From contig NZ_LMBX01000011.1 of NCBI RefSeq assembly GCF_001439605.1, positions 375 to 64,374 of the forward strand: a stretch of DNA of 64,000 bases. Direction: 5' to 3'. The notes below the pieces were generated by a model. The model was given only the letters and a program-made list of their open reading frames with translations, was not told the origin of the DNA and ran no database searches. This document shows, piece after piece, positions 35,224 to 44,912 of the stretch (the first letter of the stretch is position 1; the number at the start of each line of letters is the position of its first letter). Origin of the DNA: Cytobacillus praedii. Lineage in GTDB: Bacteria > Bacillota > Bacilli > Bacillales > Cytobacillaceae. The position numbers and the translations under genes were made by a program.

Positions 35224-36408
35224 GTGGTAAGTTTAAGCGGAAATTTATTATTTGCCTCATTTATCCTTTATTTAATCGCCACTGTCTTTTTTGCTGGATC
35301 GATTAAGGATAAAAAAGGAAAGTTAAAAGAAAAGGGCCCGAATAAATGGGCAAAAATAGCAATTTTTATTACAATTATCGGGTTTATTTCTCAGTTAGGC
35401 TATTTTATTACTCGCTGGATTGTGGCTGGGCATGCTCCGGTAAGTAATATGTTTGAATTTGGTACGTTTTTTGCACTATCATTAGTCGGTGCATTTATCG
35501 TTTTATACTATATGTATAAAACGCCATTGCTCGGTGTATTTACCTTACCTGTAGCATTGCTGCTAATCGCATTTTCAAGTATGTTTTCACGTGATATATC
35601 GCCGCTTATCCCGGCACTTCAAAGCCATTGGCTATATATTCATGTTACAACGGCAGCTTTGGGTCAAGCAATTTTAGGGATGAGCTTTGCAGCAGGTCTT
35701 ATCTATCTTGTTAAGGCAATTGACCAATCAAAACCAAGTAAACGTACTTTTTGGCTTGAGACAATCATGTTTGGTCTCATTTGTACCCTTGGATTTGTAC
35801 TAGTTACAACTACATTTTCGTTATTAGATTATAAAGCTGAGTTTAATTGGATCGATAAGAACGGACAACAATTAAAACAAGAATATACAATGCCTGCAAT
35901 CACTGGCCCGAATGAAGGTGAATTATTAACAGCAGGAAAATTTGAGCCGCTAGTAGAAATGCCTGGCATAATTAATGCGAAAAAGCTGAATACAGTAGTT
36001 TGGTCATTATTGTCAGGAACTATAATTTACTTATTATTTAGATTGATTATCCGTAAACGTGTAGGAGCTGTATTGCAGCCAGTAGTGAAAAATATTAAAC
36101 TAGATTTAGTGGATGAAATTGGCTATCGATCGGTGTTAATAGGTTTCCCAGTATTTACTTTGGGAGCATTAATATTTGCTATGATCTGGGCGCAGATTGC
36201 TTGGACACGATTTTGGGGATGGGACCCGAAAGAGGTATGGGCACTGATAACATTCCTTTTCTATGCGGCTTTTCTGCATTTGCGATTATCTAAAGGATGG
36301 CATGGGGAGAAGTCAGCATGGCTGGCTGTTGTAGGATTTGTTATTATCATGTTTAACTTTGTTGCGGTAAACCTTGTTATTGCTGGTTTGCATTCCTATG
36401 CAGGTTAA
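35224..36408 (+). CDS. resC: Cytochrome c biogenesis protein ResC (CcsA)
   Basis: Heme-handling membrane protein of system II. The 394-aa product has about eight membrane helices, with the tryptophan-rich heme-binding segment [24 protein letters not shown] near residue 340 and conserved histidines in [18 protein letters not shown] and on the last helices. The GTG at 35224 follows AAGGAGGGAAATCA. It ends resABC; a terminator-like hairpin separates it from resDE, although some readthrough is known in B. subtilis. Confidence 0.94.
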   Translation: MVSLSGNLLFASFILYLIATVFFAGSIKDKKGKLKEKGPNKWAKIAIFITIIGFISQLGYFITRWIVAGHAPVSNMFEFGTFFALSLVGAFIVLYYMYKTPLLGVFTLPVALLLIAFSSMFSRDISPLIPALQSHWLYIHVTTAALGQAILGMSFAAGLIYLVKAIDQSKPSKRTFWLETIMFGLICTLGFVLVTTTFSLLDYKAEFNWIDKNGQQLKQEYTMPAITGPNEGELLTAGKFEPLVEMPGIINAKKLNTVVWSLLSGTIIYLLFRLIIRKRVGAVLQPVVKNIKLDLVDEIGYRSVLIGFPVFTLGALIFAMIWAQIAWTRFWGWDPKEVWALITFLFYAAFLHLRLSKGWHGEKSAWLAVVGFVIIMFNFVAVNLVIAGLHSYAG

Positions 36409-36461
36409 GCGTGCAATTGGAATAATGACTAAGATAGAAAAAGTATGGACTTAATTTGGAC

Positions 36462-36498
36462 AAAAGCCTTCACTTCACGTTAGTGAGGGCTTCTTTTA
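36462..36498 (+). terminator. Terminator between resC and resD
   Basis: AAGCCTTCACT pairs with AGTGAGGGCTT (one G-U pair) around TCACGTT, followed by CTTTT. Confidence 0.8.
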
Positions 36499-36539
36499 AG
36501 ATATTTTGGGGGATATATGATAAGAGGGGGAATTGAGTT

Positions 36540-37256
36540 ATGGATAAAGATGTAAAAATTTTAGTAGTAGACGATGAAGAAAGAATTCGGCGATTATTAA
36601 AAATGTATTTGGAAAGGGAAAACTATTTCATAGACGAGGCTGAGGATGGGAATGAAGCGGTTGCAAAGGCATTAGGAAATGAGTATGATGTCATTCTGCT
36701 TGATTTAATGATGCCTGGGAAAGATGGACTTGAAGTATGCCGTGAGGTAAGAGAGAAAAAAGCTACACCAATCATCATGTTAACAGCCAAAGGGGAGGAA
36801 GTTAACAGAGTCCAAGGTTTTGAGGTGGGCACGGATGATTATATTGTGAAGCCGTTTAGCCCAAGAGAGGTTGTTCTGCGTGTAAAGGCATTGCTTCGCC
36901 GTTCATCCAAGACATCTTTCATTCAAACAGAAACAACAGCGAAGGATGTTATTGTCTTTCCACATTTAACGATTGATCATGATGCACATCGAGTATTAGC
37001 AGACGGAAAAGAAGTAAGTCTTACTCCGAAAGAGTATGAATTGCTCTACTTCTTAGCAAAATCCCCAGATAAGGTTTTCGATCGGGAACAATTACTTAAA
37101 GAAGTCTGGCATTACGAGTTTTTCGGTGACTTAAGAACTGTCGATACACATGTGAAGCGCTTGCGTGAAAAGTTAAATAAGGTATCAGAACAAGCAGCAA
37201 AAATGATTGTAACTGTTTGGGGAGTAGGCTATAAGTTTGAGGTTATTAATGAATGA
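36540..37256 (+). CDS. resD: Response regulator ResD
   Basis: OmpR-type regulator activating aerobic and anaerobic respiration genes, including resABC and ctaA. The 238-aa protein has the receiver acidic pair DDEE (about residues 11-14), the phosphorylated Asp55 in [10 protein letters not shown] and Lys in [12 protein letters not shown], then a winged-helix domain ([18 protein letters not shown] ... VWGVGYKFE). The ATG at 36540 follows AGAGGGGGAATTGAGTT. Its stop overlaps the resE start (ATGA). Confidence 0.95.
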   Translation: MDKDVKILVVDDEERIRRLLKMYLERENYFIDEAEDGNEAVAKALGNEYDVILLDLMMPGKDGLEVCREVREKKATPIIMLTAKGEEVNRVQGFEVGTDDYIVKPFSPREVVLRVKALLRRSSKTSFIQTETTAKDVIVFPHLTIDHDAHRVLADGKEVSLTPKEYELLYFLAKSPDKVFDREQLLKEVWHYEFFGDLRTVDTHVKRLREKLNKVSEQAAKMIVTVWGVGYKFEVINE

Positions 37257-39034
37257 TGCTGTGGCGCAGTGTTGTAGGTAAACTGTGGATTACCATACTT
37301 TTGCTTGTATCTTTTGTGTTATTTATATTGACAATTATGCTCCTAGAGTTCTTTGAAAATTATCATATCAATGAAACTGAAAAAGGGCTTACAGATACTG
37401 CGCAAAAAATTGCTCGGATACTGGAGGAGCATGAAAAAGAAATAGGGCTGGAAATTGCTTGGGAATTGGTTGATGACTATACGAAAATTGTTATCATTCA
37501 CAATGAAAATGAATATGATTATTCACCTAATAAAAGCCAAACGTTTAAGTTGCCTTTGTCGTATTTAACAGAAGATAAAGATTTACAAAAGGTATTTACA
37601 GAAAAGAAAACAGTTCAGAAGATTTCCCCCTTTTCTATTAAAGAGGAATTGGACAACGATAAGACAAAAATACTAATTATCGGTGTTCCTTTACAAGAAT
37701 CAGGGAATAAAAATGGGGCTGTTTTTATATACCAGTCTTTAGAGGTTATGCAGGAAACGACCCGTACGACAACAAAATTTATTTTTCTCGCAGCGGGCGT
37801 AGCCATCATTTTAACAACAATTTTTGCCTTTTTCTTATCAACTCGGATTACTGCCCCACTCCGTAAAATGCGGGAGGCAGCATTTGAAGTGGCGAGGGGA
37901 AAGTTTGATACAAAAATTCCTTTAACCTCTCATGATGAGATTGGTGAATTGGCAATTGCCTTCAACCAAATGGGAAAACAGCTGAAATTTAATATGAATG
38001 CTTTAAGTCAGGAAAAAGAGCAGTTTGCTAGTATATTAAGTGGGATGGCAGATGGTGTTATTACTTTTAATAGGGATGGTACGATTCTAATCACTAATCC
38101 TCCTGCAGATCGATTCTTGCATAACTGGTATTATGAACAAGAGGAAAGCAATACGGATACAGCTGCTGTTCCTTCAAAGGTTATGGAGCTTTTCCAGCAG
38201 GCAGTTAATACAGAAAAAGAACAAGTTGGTGAAATCTCTATTCAGGGAAGATTCTGGGTGATGATTGTAAGTCCGCTTTATGATAATAAATATATACGTG
38301 GTGCGGTTGCAGTTATTCGTGATATGACAGAAGAAAGACAGCTTGACAAACTTAGGCAGGATTTTATCGCGAATGTTTCGCATGAACTCCGGACTCCTAT
38401 TTCTATGATGCAAGGGTATAGTGAAGCCATTGTAGATGATATTGCTGGGACAGATGATGAAAAGAAAGAAATGGCCCGGGTTATTTATGATGAATCCTTA
38501 AGAATGGGCAGGCTAGTCAATGAACTGCTTGATCTTGCAAGAATGGAAGCTGGTCATATTCAATTAACAATTGAAGAGGTTGAAGTTCAAACTTATTTTC
38601 AAAAAGTTATTCGGAAGTTTCAAGGGCTGGCAAAAGAGAAAGGGATTATGCTGGAACAAGAGCTTGAGGGAACCGAATCTTGGTTTAAATTTGATCCTGA
38701 TCGATTAGATCAAGTATTAACCAACCTGATTGATAACGCGATTCGCCATACACCAGAAAAGGGATTTGTAAAAGTCTCTGAACGAATGGATGAACGCGGC
38801 TTGATTATTGAGGTGAAAGACTCGGGTTCAGGTATTCCAGAGGAGGATTTGCCCTTTGTGTTTGAGCGGTTTTATAAAGCGGACAAAGCGAGAACAAGAG
38901 GAAGATCAGGTACTGGATTAGGACTCGCTATTGCCAAAAACATTGTCAATGCACATAAAGGTCAAATTACAGTGCAAAGTAAACTTGGTCAAGGAACGAC
39001 ATTTTCTATCCTTATTCCTCGAAAAAACGAATAA
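37253..39034 (+). CDS. resE: Sensor histidine kinase ResE
   Basis: Membrane sensor kinase for ResD. The 593-aa protein has two membrane helices (about residues 10-32 and 172-196) bounding an extracytoplasmic domain, a HAMP linker ([24 protein letters not shown]), a PAS-like domain ([16 protein letters not shown]), the H-box [16 protein letters not shown] with the phosphoacceptor His, and N, G1 and G2 boxes ([37 protein letters not shown]). ATG codons at 37253 and 37256 overlap the resD stop. Confidence 0.95.
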   Translation: MMLWRSVVGKLWITILLLVSFVLFILTIMLLEFFENYHINETEKGLTDTAQKIARILEEHEKEIGLEIAWELVDDYTKIVIIHNENEYDYSPNKSQTFKLPLSYLTEDKDLQKVFTEKKTVQKISPFSIKEELDNDKTKILIIGVPLQESGNKNGAVFIYQSLEVMQETTRTTTKFIFLAAGVAIILTTIFAFFLSTRITAPLRKMREAAFEVARGKFDTKIPLTSHDEIGELAIAFNQMGKQLKFNMNALSQEKEQFASILSGMADGVITFNRDGTILITNPPADRFLHNWYYEQEESNTDTAAVPSKVMELFQQAVNTEKEQVGEISIQGRFWVMIVSPLYDNKYIRGAVAVIRDMTEERQLDKLRQDFIANVSHELRTPISMMQGYSEAIVDDIAGTDDEKKEMARVIYDESLRMGRLVNELLDLARMEAGHIQLTIEEVEVQTYFQKVIRKFQGLAKEKGIMLEQELEGTESWFKFDPDRLDQVLTNLIDNAIRHTPEKGFVKVSERMDERGLIIEVKDSGSGIPEEDLPFVFERFYKADKARTRGRSGTGLGLAIAKNIVNAHKGQITVQSKLGQGTTFSILIPRKNE

Positions 39035-39076
39035 TATCGCATTCTATGCCGATTGTTCTTGATACACGGGAAACAT

Positions 39077-39226
39077 AGAAAAGCGGAAGCGCCTTGATCA
39101 TCGCCGTACAAACTGGAAGGGCCGCGACTGAGATAAAGGAAACACGAAGAGCAAAAGCGATTCGATGTTGACTTATCGTAGGGAGGGAACCTGAAGTTTG
39201 AAAGGCGATAGGCGCTGAAGCTAGAC
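39077..39226 (+). repeat. Family-A intergenic repeat (copy A4, tandem pair)
   Basis: Starts AGAAAAGCGGAAGCGCCTTG and ends GCGCTGAAGCTAGAC. Most landmarks are kept with point changes (GAAACACGAAGAGCAAAAGC). It is the first of two direct copies between resE and sigX, 10 bp apart. Confidence 0.9.
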
Positions 39227-39236
39227 AATACCCAAT

Positions 39237-39388
39237 GAAAAGCGGAAGCGCCTTGGTCATCACCGTACAAACTGGGAAGGGCCTGTTCTTTCGATAAAGG
39301 AAACACGGTGAGCGAGAGCGAACCGATGTTGACGCAATCGTTGCGGAGGGGACCTGAAGTTTGATAGGCGATAGGCGCTGAAGCTAGG
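39237..39388 (+). repeat. Family-A intergenic repeat (copy A5, tandem pair)
   Basis: Second direct copy: GAAAAGCGGAAGCGCCTTGG to GGCGCTGAAGCTAGG. It has GACGCAATCGTTGCGGAG where A4 has GACTTATCGTAGGGAG, so the two are not a recent exact duplication; the variant inner segment resembles copy A3. The 511-bp gap from resE to sigX is filled by these two copies, a terminator and the sigX promoter. Confidence 0.9.
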
Positions 39389-39430
39389 TAATTCTCATCT
39401 TTTTAAAACAAATGAATCATGCGCAAATAC

Positions 39431-39466
39431 AAAAGGAAGGATTCCTGAGAAAATCCTTCCTTTTTT
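39431..39466 (+). terminator. Terminator upstream of sigX
   Basis: AAAAGGAAGGATT pairs with AATCCTTCCTTTT around CCTGAGAA, followed by more T. It lies beyond the repeats and presumably ends resDE transcription. Confidence 0.88.
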
Positions 39467-39491
39467 GTATGGAAAATACTATATTTAAAGG

Positions 39492-39518
39492 TGTAACTTT
39501 TTCATTTTTTTATTCGAC
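39492..39518 (+). promoter_or_regulatory. Sigma-X autoregulatory promoter of sigX
   Basis: TGTAAC (39492-39497), a 17-nt T-rich spacer and CGAC (39515-39518) match the Bacillus ECF sigma-X promoter consensus. It lies 27 nt before the sigX ATG, consistent with known autoregulation. Confidence 0.82.
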
Positions 39519-39545
39519 TAAATTAATGAACGGGGAGGGGAATCG

Positions 39546-40097
39546 ATGGACTCCGTTTTTGATGAATTATATAGAAAATATCATCATGACGTTTTTCAAT
39601 TTCTTTTTTATATGGTCAAAAACAAAGAACAGGCTGAAGACCTTGTACAAGAGGTATATATAAGAGTTTTAAAATCGTATGAAAGATTTGAAGGGAAAAG
39701 CAGTGAAAAGACATGGCTTTTTTCGATTGCCCGTAATGTGGCAATTGATTCCTTTCGTAAACAAAAAGGATGGAAGCAAAGAATATTAGAAAAGTTTGAT
39801 TGGTCTACTTCTCAGGTTAAGGATGACCAGCCCATACCTGAGGATATCGCGGTGCAAAATGAGGAGATTCAGCAAATTTACAGGTGTTTGGACCAGTGTA
39901 CGGTTGATCAGCGACTTGTCATTGTTATGAGATATATTCATGAGTTTTCAATTTTGGAGACTGCTGAGGCATTAGGGTGGACAGAAAGTAAGGTAAAGAC
40001 GACTCAGCACCGAGCATTAAAAATATTAAAAAAACAGATGGAGGAAATGATGGGAAAGGAGGGGATGGAAAATGAAAAAGTCAGAATGGAGCGATAA
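39546..40097 (+). CDS. sigX: ECF RNA polymerase sigma factor SigX
   Basis: ECF sigma factor controlling cell-surface modification genes in B. subtilis. The 183-aa protein has region 2 (VFQFLFYMVKNKEQAEDLVQEVYIRV), a linker, and region 4 (LVIVMRYIHEFSILETAEALGWTESKVKTTQHRALKIL). The ATG at 39546 follows CGGGGAGGGGAATCG. Its gene overlaps rsiX by 26 bp. The neighbourhood (after resE, before rsiX) and the sigma-X promoter match B. subtilis. Confidence 0.94.
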   Translation: MDSVFDELYRKYHHDVFQFLFYMVKNKEQAEDLVQEVYIRVLKSYERFEGKSSEKTWLFSIARNVAIDSFRKQKGWKQRILEKFDWSTSQVKDDQPIPEDIAVQNEEIQQIYRCLDQCTVDQRLVIVMRYIHEFSILETAEALGWTESKVKTTQHRALKILKKQMEEMMGKEGMENEKVRMER

Positions 40098-41301
40098 ACA
40101 GCTTGAAGATTTATTAAGCCAAATGCCAAAAATTAAAGATGAACGCGATCCTCATGAAATATACCAAAATATTACCGTGCGGATGAATAAGAGAAAACAG
40201 CGCGTATGGGTCATGCCTACAGCTGCAGCTGCTTTAGCTGCTGTTCTATTTTTTATTCTTGTCCCTAACCTTTTTAATTGGCAGAACTCAGAAGAACAGG
40301 TGGCAGATCTAGCAAATCAATCAAAGTCCTCTCAAAAAATTTCCATGAAGGAAGATGCTGATATACAAGAAGCAGAGGAAAAAGTAAGCATAGAAGAGGA
40401 AAGTGCGATTCCTTTTACAGCAGAGGAGAACCCTGAGGAGCAAGATGAGATTGGGATTAGATCAATGGATGTGGATGATTCAGCAACGGCTGTATATGAA
40501 GAAGATATTGGCGGGATGGAAGTATTGACTTATGCGATACCTGATGAAAATGCAATGTTGGCTGTGCCAGTTAGTGTCCTTGTAGCAAAGAGAGAAGATA
40601 AAACCAAATTCGATCTTTTTGAAGAGAATATGATGACTTTGAATGAAAAAGAATGGGGACTAAAGGATTATTTCCCATTAAAAGCGGAATTTTCTCTTGA
40701 TGAGCAAAGTAACGTCCTAACAGTCGATTTTCCTGCCGACCATCCATATAGAGACGGTTCAGCATCTGAATCAGTTTTTAATGACGCACTAAGCTACACG
40801 CTGTCTTCTTTAGATATTAGTGAAATTAAGTTTACGACTGATGGAAAGCCTGGAATGGACCTTGGAAATAGCGGGTTTATTGAAGAATTTATACCTGAGT
40901 ATGGAAATCATGCGTATTATTTTTATTATCCGAATAAGACGGAAACTAAGCCTTATATTGTTCCGTATGGAGAACAGCTAAGTTCAATTAGCGAAGCATT
41001 TGCGGCTATGAAAGAAAACCAGGATAAAGCAAAATTAACTGCTTCAATTCCTGCTGATATAAATTTTGAAACAGAGGTAAACCAAGAAGAAAAGAAATTG
41101 ATTATTCGTTTTGGAGAAGGATCGGATATTAAAAACGATCAGCCTACATTGCATACAATTGAGGCTATTCTCTTAACAGCTAAAGACTTTAACTACCAGG
41201 CTGTAAAAATGGAGAATGCGAATGTGGAGATGGTGGGACGATTTAATTTAGATAATGAAATTAAAGTGCCAGTTGCAGCTAATAAGCGTAGCTTACCATA
41301 A
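40072..41301 (+). CDS. rsiX: Anti-sigma-X factor RsiX
   Basis: Membrane anti-sigma factor that holds SigX. The 409-aa protein has a cytoplasmic N-terminus (MKKSEWSDKQLEDLLSQMPKI), one membrane helix near residues 44-64 (VWVMPTAAAALAAVLFFILV) and a large extracytoplasmic domain with an acidic linker (EEKVSIEEESAIPFTAEENP) and a GerMN-like repeat layout. The ATG at 40072 follows AAAGGAGGGGATGGAAA inside sigX, so the two are coupled. A terminator follows. Confidence 0.9.
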   Translation: MKKSEWSDKQLEDLLSQMPKIKDERDPHEIYQNITVRMNKRKQRVWVMPTAAAALAAVLFFILVPNLFNWQNSEEQVADLANQSKSSQKISMKEDADIQEAEEKVSIEEESAIPFTAEENPEEQDEIGIRSMDVDDSATAVYEEDIGGMEVLTYAIPDENAMLAVPVSVLVAKREDKTKFDLFEENMMTLNEKEWGLKDYFPLKAEFSLDEQSNVLTVDFPADHPYRDGSASESVFNDALSYTLSSLDISEIKFTTDGKPGMDLGNSGFIEEFIPEYGNHAYYFYYPNKTETKPYIVPYGEQLSSISEAFAAMKENQDKAKLTASIPADINFETEVNQEEKKLIIRFGEGSDIKNDQPTLHTIEAILLTAKDFNYQAVKMENANVEMVGRFNLDNEIKVPVAANKRSLP

Positions 41302-41336
41302 GGATAGTGGAGACTTCAGTATAAATAAAGACTGAT

Positions 41337-41372
41337 AAAAGAAGATGAGCCAATGGCTTGTCTTCTTTTTTT
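41337..41372 (+). terminator. Terminator after sigX-rsiX
   Basis: AAGAAGATGAGCC pairs with GGCTTGTCTTCTT (with a TG/TG internal mismatch) around AAT, followed by T residues. Confidence 0.85.
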
Positions 41373-41445
41373 GTAATAAACATAAGGTCATCAACATAAG
41401 GTGAATATGGCAGGAATTAAAGGAAGAAGAGGAGCGGGGAGCAAG

Positions 41446-41586
41446 GTGGATTATATCAAACGTTTTATTATTGCAATCATCATGGTATTATGTGTCAGCC
41501 TGTTGTTTATTGGCGGAAAAAATACAAGGGCACATACAGCAGAATTAATAGATGCACCATGGGAAATTGATCATTTTATTTCATAG
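41446..41586 (+). CDS. Hypothetical 46-aa single-pass membrane protein
   Basis: The GTG at 41446 follows GGAGCGGGGAGCAAG. The peptide starts VDYIKRFIIAIIMVLCVSLLF (one membrane helix) and has a short extracytoplasmic tail ending PWEIDHFIS. An upstream in-frame start at 41401 would add 15 mostly basic residues but has no good ribosome-binding site. I do not recognise the family. It lies between rsiX and a HisJ-like gene, 144 bp after rsiX and past its terminator. Confidence 0.55.
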   Translation: MDYIKRFIIAIIMVLCVSLLFIGGKNTRAHTAELIDAPWEIDHFIS

Positions 41587-41650
41587 AATATATGATTTGC
41601 TAGTCTGTAGCCTTCAAAGTATAATAGGTAAAAATTAGGGAGGCGACAAA

Positions 41651-42463
41651 GTGCTTACAGATTATCATAATCATTTGGAAACAGGTACTTTAAGTTTAGA
41701 CTATTTACGGCAGTTTACAGATATGGCAAAACAAAGAGGAATCAATAGCTTTGGTATTTCAGAGCATGCCTATCATTTTTATCAGACTGCAGATATTTTG
41801 CAGAACCCATGGGTAAATGCGCGGCGTTATTATGATATGAAGGATTATGTAAGACTGTTTCAACAAGCATGGTCAAATGAGGTAGATGTAAAAATGTCGA
41901 TCGAAATGGATTATACTCCAGGTAAGCATGAGGAAATGAAGCGATTCATTCAAGCGTATTCCTTTGATTATGTGATCGGTTCCATCCACTGGATAGGAGA
42001 TTTTGGCATTGACCTTTCTGATTACAAGCATGAATGGGAAAAAAGGGACATTTATGAAATTTACAAACAGTATTTTGACCAGGTTGTTACGCTTGCCCAG
42101 TCCAATTTGTTTGATATTATTGGACATATTGATTTAGTAAAAATATTTAAATATATGCCGGAGAATGAGGAGTTTCTTTTAGAACAGTATGAGCGTGCTA
42201 CAGATGCTTTAGCCGAATCTAAGACATGCGTTGAAATAAGCACAGCAGGATTAAGAAAACCAGTGGGAGAACTATATCCAGATAAACGGCTGTTAGAAAA
42301 ATGCTTTGCAAAAAATATTCCGATTGTATTATCATCAGATGCTCATTTCCCGGAGCATGTGGGTGCGGACTTTGATCAAGCCATCGCATTGGCAAAAGAT
42401 GTTGGATATACATCCATCATGGTGTTTTCAAAAGGTGAACGACAAGCATACCCACTCGGATAA
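41651..42463 (+). CDS. HisJ-like histidinol phosphatase (PHP family)
   Basis: A 270-aa PHP-domain phosphoesterase. It starts MLTDYHNHLETG (the DxHxH metal motif), has FGISEHAYHF, the metal-site Glu in SIEMDYTPG, VIGSIHWIGD, IIGHIDLVKIF and the late SSDAHFPEHVG, all in family order. Members of this HisJ group hydrolyse histidinol phosphate; here no his genes are near, so the true substrate is uncertain. The GTG at 41651 follows AGGGAGGCGACAAA. Confidence 0.8.
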   Translation: MLTDYHNHLETGTLSLDYLRQFTDMAKQRGINSFGISEHAYHFYQTADILQNPWVNARRYYDMKDYVRLFQQAWSNEVDVKMSIEMDYTPGKHEEMKRFIQAYSFDYVIGSIHWIGDFGIDLSDYKHEWEKRDIYEIYKQYFDQVVTLAQSNLFDIIGHIDLVKIFKYMPENEEFLLEQYERATDALAESKTCVEISTAGLRKPVGELYPDKRLLEKCFAKNIPIVLSSDAHFPEHVGADFDQAIALAKDVGYTSIMVFSKGERQAYPLG

Positions 42464-42708
42464 TACAAGCGGAAATGCGCAAGGCCATAGATCAGCATTA
42501 GGAATAGTTCAAGCCAGTCGGCTCTGAGAGGCGTGGAATGACCAAAGGGTGCAGGCGGCTGCTTAGAGTTGTAACTAGTAGCATGAAGATTTGAGTAATA
42601 GGCTCTCTTCTGATAGACAATAGCTTATACTCGTGCAATGTAACTTCAGCCTAGGCATTCCTTGTATTAGAGAGCTAAATGTAGACAAGATCATCAAAAT
42701 TTTATAAT

Positions 42709-42761
42709 GGATAAATAGAAAAGGATGACTCAACCAGTAAGCCATCCTTTTCTATTTATCC
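42709..42761. terminator. Bidirectional terminator after serA
   Basis: GGATAAATAGAAAAGGATG pairs with CATCCTTTTCTATTTATCC around a 15-nt loop; read on either strand it ends in a T-rich tail. It covers the last codons of serA (minus). The 245 bp between the HisJ-like gene and this site contain no gene that I can support. Confidence 0.88.
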
Positions 42762-44336
42762 TGTTACAGTCATTCGATTGATAGAAACAATATCATCAAG
42801 CTTGGTTAGTAATGCCAATGTGTCATCCTCTAATGGCCTATCAAAAGAAAGAACCATAATGGCCTCGCCGCCCACTTCTTTTCTTCCAACCTGCATGGTG
42901 GCGATATTGATGGATTGATCACCCAGTATTTTTCCAACACGGCCAATGACTCCTGGTCGATCCATATGGTGAATGTAAAGGAGGTTTCCTTCTGGAAGAA
43001 AATCAATATTAAATCCGTTTAAATAAACGATACGAGGACCGTAATGCTCAATATATGTTCCTCTAATTACAAATGAATGCTCTTCACCCTTGGCAGTTAC
43101 AGTAATGCAGTTAGCATAGCCGTAAGCATCTGCCGATATTTTCTCTCCAACCGTGATTCCCCGTTCTTTAGCTGTCAGAAAGGCATTTACTTCGTTTACA
43201 TTAACAGCGATTCTATTTTTAAAGAAGCCTGCTAAAGCTGCTTTCGTCAAATAGGAAGTTTCCAATTCAGCAACAGTTCCTGAATATGTAATTGATATTT
43301 CATGTATCCCTTCTTTTATGCATTGAGATATAATAGAACCCATTTGTTTGGAAATTTGGTGAAATGGACGAATTTTTTCAAAAATATCTTTTGAAATAGC
43401 AGGTAGATTAATAGAGTTTGAGACTGGGTTATTTTCTAGAAATAATCGTACTTCTCTTGCTACTTGGGTAGCTACATTTAGCTGAGCTTCCTTTGTTGAA
43501 GCACCTAGATGAGGAGTGGCAATGACGTTTTCAAATTTAAACAGCGGATTTTCACCTGGAGGTTCCGTTTCAAAGACGTCGAGAGCTGCCCCAGCAACAT
43601 GACCAATCCCGATATATTTTGCAAGTGCTTGTTCATCAATAATGCCTCCGCGTGCGCAATTAAGAAAAAAAACACCCTTTTTTGTTTTGCTTAAAGCCTT
43701 CTCATTAATCATGCCTTTTGTTTCAGCTGTTAACGGGGTGTGAACAGTGATAATGTCTGCATCTTGTAACACTGTGTCAATGTTGCATGATTCAACTCCA
43801 AGCTTTGCAGCGCGTTCTTTAGTTAAAAATGGATCAAATACTTTAATCATCATGCCAAATGCTTTTGATCGTTTAGCAAGCTCCGTACCAATTCTTCCCA
43901 TTCCAATAATGCCTAATGTTTTTCCGTAGAGTTCAGTACCAAGATAATTATTTCGTTTCCATTCCAAATTTTTGACTGTTTGATGTGCTTGGGGAATATT
44001 TCTCATCATGGAGGCCATCATGGCAAATGTGTGTTCAGCAGTAGAAATTGTATTTCCATCAGGAGCATTAATGACAACGATGCCTTTGCGTGTTGCAGCT
44101 TCCACTTCAATATTATCAACACCTACACCAGCGCGGGCGATAATTTTTAGATTTGGCATCTTGTTTAATAATTCATTGTTAACCTTTGTTGCACTTCTTA
44201 CAAGTAAGGCATCAATGTTTTCTAAGTTAACTTCTGGATCCGAGGCTTTTTTTTGAATAATCAGAGCATTTTCCATTTCTAATAACGGCTGCAGACCTTC
44301 TTTGCTAATTGCATCAGCAACTAAAATAGTAAACAT
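42756..44336 (-). CDS. serA: D-3-phosphoglycerate dehydrogenase
   Basis: First step of serine biosynthesis, NAD-dependent. The 526-aa protein has the long Bacillus form: substrate and nucleotide domains (ARAGVGVDNIEVEAA, the Rossmann loop LGIIGMGRIGTELAKR, NCARGGIIDEQAL, HLGASTKEAQLN with the catalytic His), an intervening domain, and a C-terminal ACT domain (HMDRPGVIGRVGKILGDQSINIATM) for serine feedback. The ATG at 44336 has GGGGTG 6 nt upstream; an in-frame GTG at 44342 is less likely. It is divergent from ribU. Confidence 0.95.
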   Translation of the reverse strand: MFTILVADAISKEGLQPLLEMENALIIQKKASDPEVNLENIDALLVRSATKVNNELLNKMPNLKIIARAGVGVDNIEVEAATRKGIVVINAPDGNTISTAEHTFAMMASMMRNIPQAHQTVKNLEWKRNNYLGTELYGKTLGIIGMGRIGTELAKRSKAFGMMIKVFDPFLTKERAAKLGVESCNIDTVLQDADIITVHTPLTAETKGMINEKALSKTKKGVFFLNCARGGIIDEQALAKYIGIGHVAGAALDVFETEPPGENPLFKFENVIATPHLGASTKEAQLNVATQVAREVRLFLENNPVSNSINLPAISKDIFEKIRPFHQISKQMGSIISQCIKEGIHEISITYSGTVAELETSYLTKAALAGFFKNRIAVNVNEVNAFLTAKERGITVGEKISADAYGYANCITVTAKGEEHSFVIRGTYIEHYGPRIVYLNGFNIDFLPEGNLLYIHHMDRPGVIGRVGKILGDQSINIATMQVGRKEVGGEAIMVLSFDRPLEDDTLALLTKLDDIVSINRMTVTG

Positions 44337-44547
44337 GTACACACCCCATATGGAAATAATTTTCAGATAATTTTACAAGACAGAGAGACATCTGTCAATT
44401 CAATAAATATCCTCATTTTATTTGTAAGCGTTTTCTATTGTGGGATTTGAAAGATTGCCATTTTTAGTCCGGATAATGGCAAAGTTAAAGCCTTTTCTTT
44501 TTAATTGTTTTCGAGTATAATATTATTTGTATAAAATTATACGGTCT

Positions 44548-44745
44548 ATCTTCGGGGCAGGGTGAAATTCCCGACCGGCGGTGATGAGTGTTAATTACTC
44601 TAAGCCCGCGAGCCTATAAAAGCTAAAGTAATGATTCAATGAAAGCTTAGCAGTAAATGCTGATGATATCTTTGGATATACTTTAATTTGGGGCAGGATT
44701 TGGTGCAAATCCAAAGCCGACAGTACAGTCTGGATGGGAGAAGAT
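44548..44745 (+). promoter_or_regulatory. FMN riboswitch (RFN element) upstream of ribU
   Basis: The conserved RFN blocks occur in order: ATCTTCGGGGCAGGGTG, CCCGACCGGCGGTGATGAG, AAGCCCGCGAGCC, GGCAGGATTTGGTGCAAATC, CCGACAGTACAGTCTGGATG and GGGAGAAGATGG. A long variable stem lies between the third and fourth blocks (about 44620-44690). The element binds FMN and reduces expression of ribU through a terminator downstream at 44810. Confidence 0.95.
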
Positions 44746-44809
44746 GGAGGTTCTGCAGACGTTCAAAGATGCAGGTTGTTTGAACGTTTATTTAGTGAGC
44801 CTTTGTAAT

Positions 44810-44845
44810 CTCCCTCAAGTGATGAGCTTGGGGGTTTTCTTTTGC
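44810..44845 (+). terminator. Riboswitch-controlled terminator before ribU
   Basis: CCCTCAAG pairs with CTTGGGGG (one U-G pair) around TGATGAG, followed by TTTTCTTTTG. It lies 65 nt after the FMN aptamer and 68 nt before ribU, the expected expression platform. Confidence 0.8.
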
Positions 44846-44912
44846 TTGGGCTTTTTAATACTGCTGAACCTTTCTTCTTTAGGAGAGATAGTCCTAACAA
44901 GGAGAGAGGAAC

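Noticed and set aside
38989-39306. 105-aa minus-strand frame between resE and sigX
   Set aside because: It reads the reverse strand of the tandem repeats A4 and A5; the repeated PSLYGDDQGASAF peptide is only the repeat translated twice.
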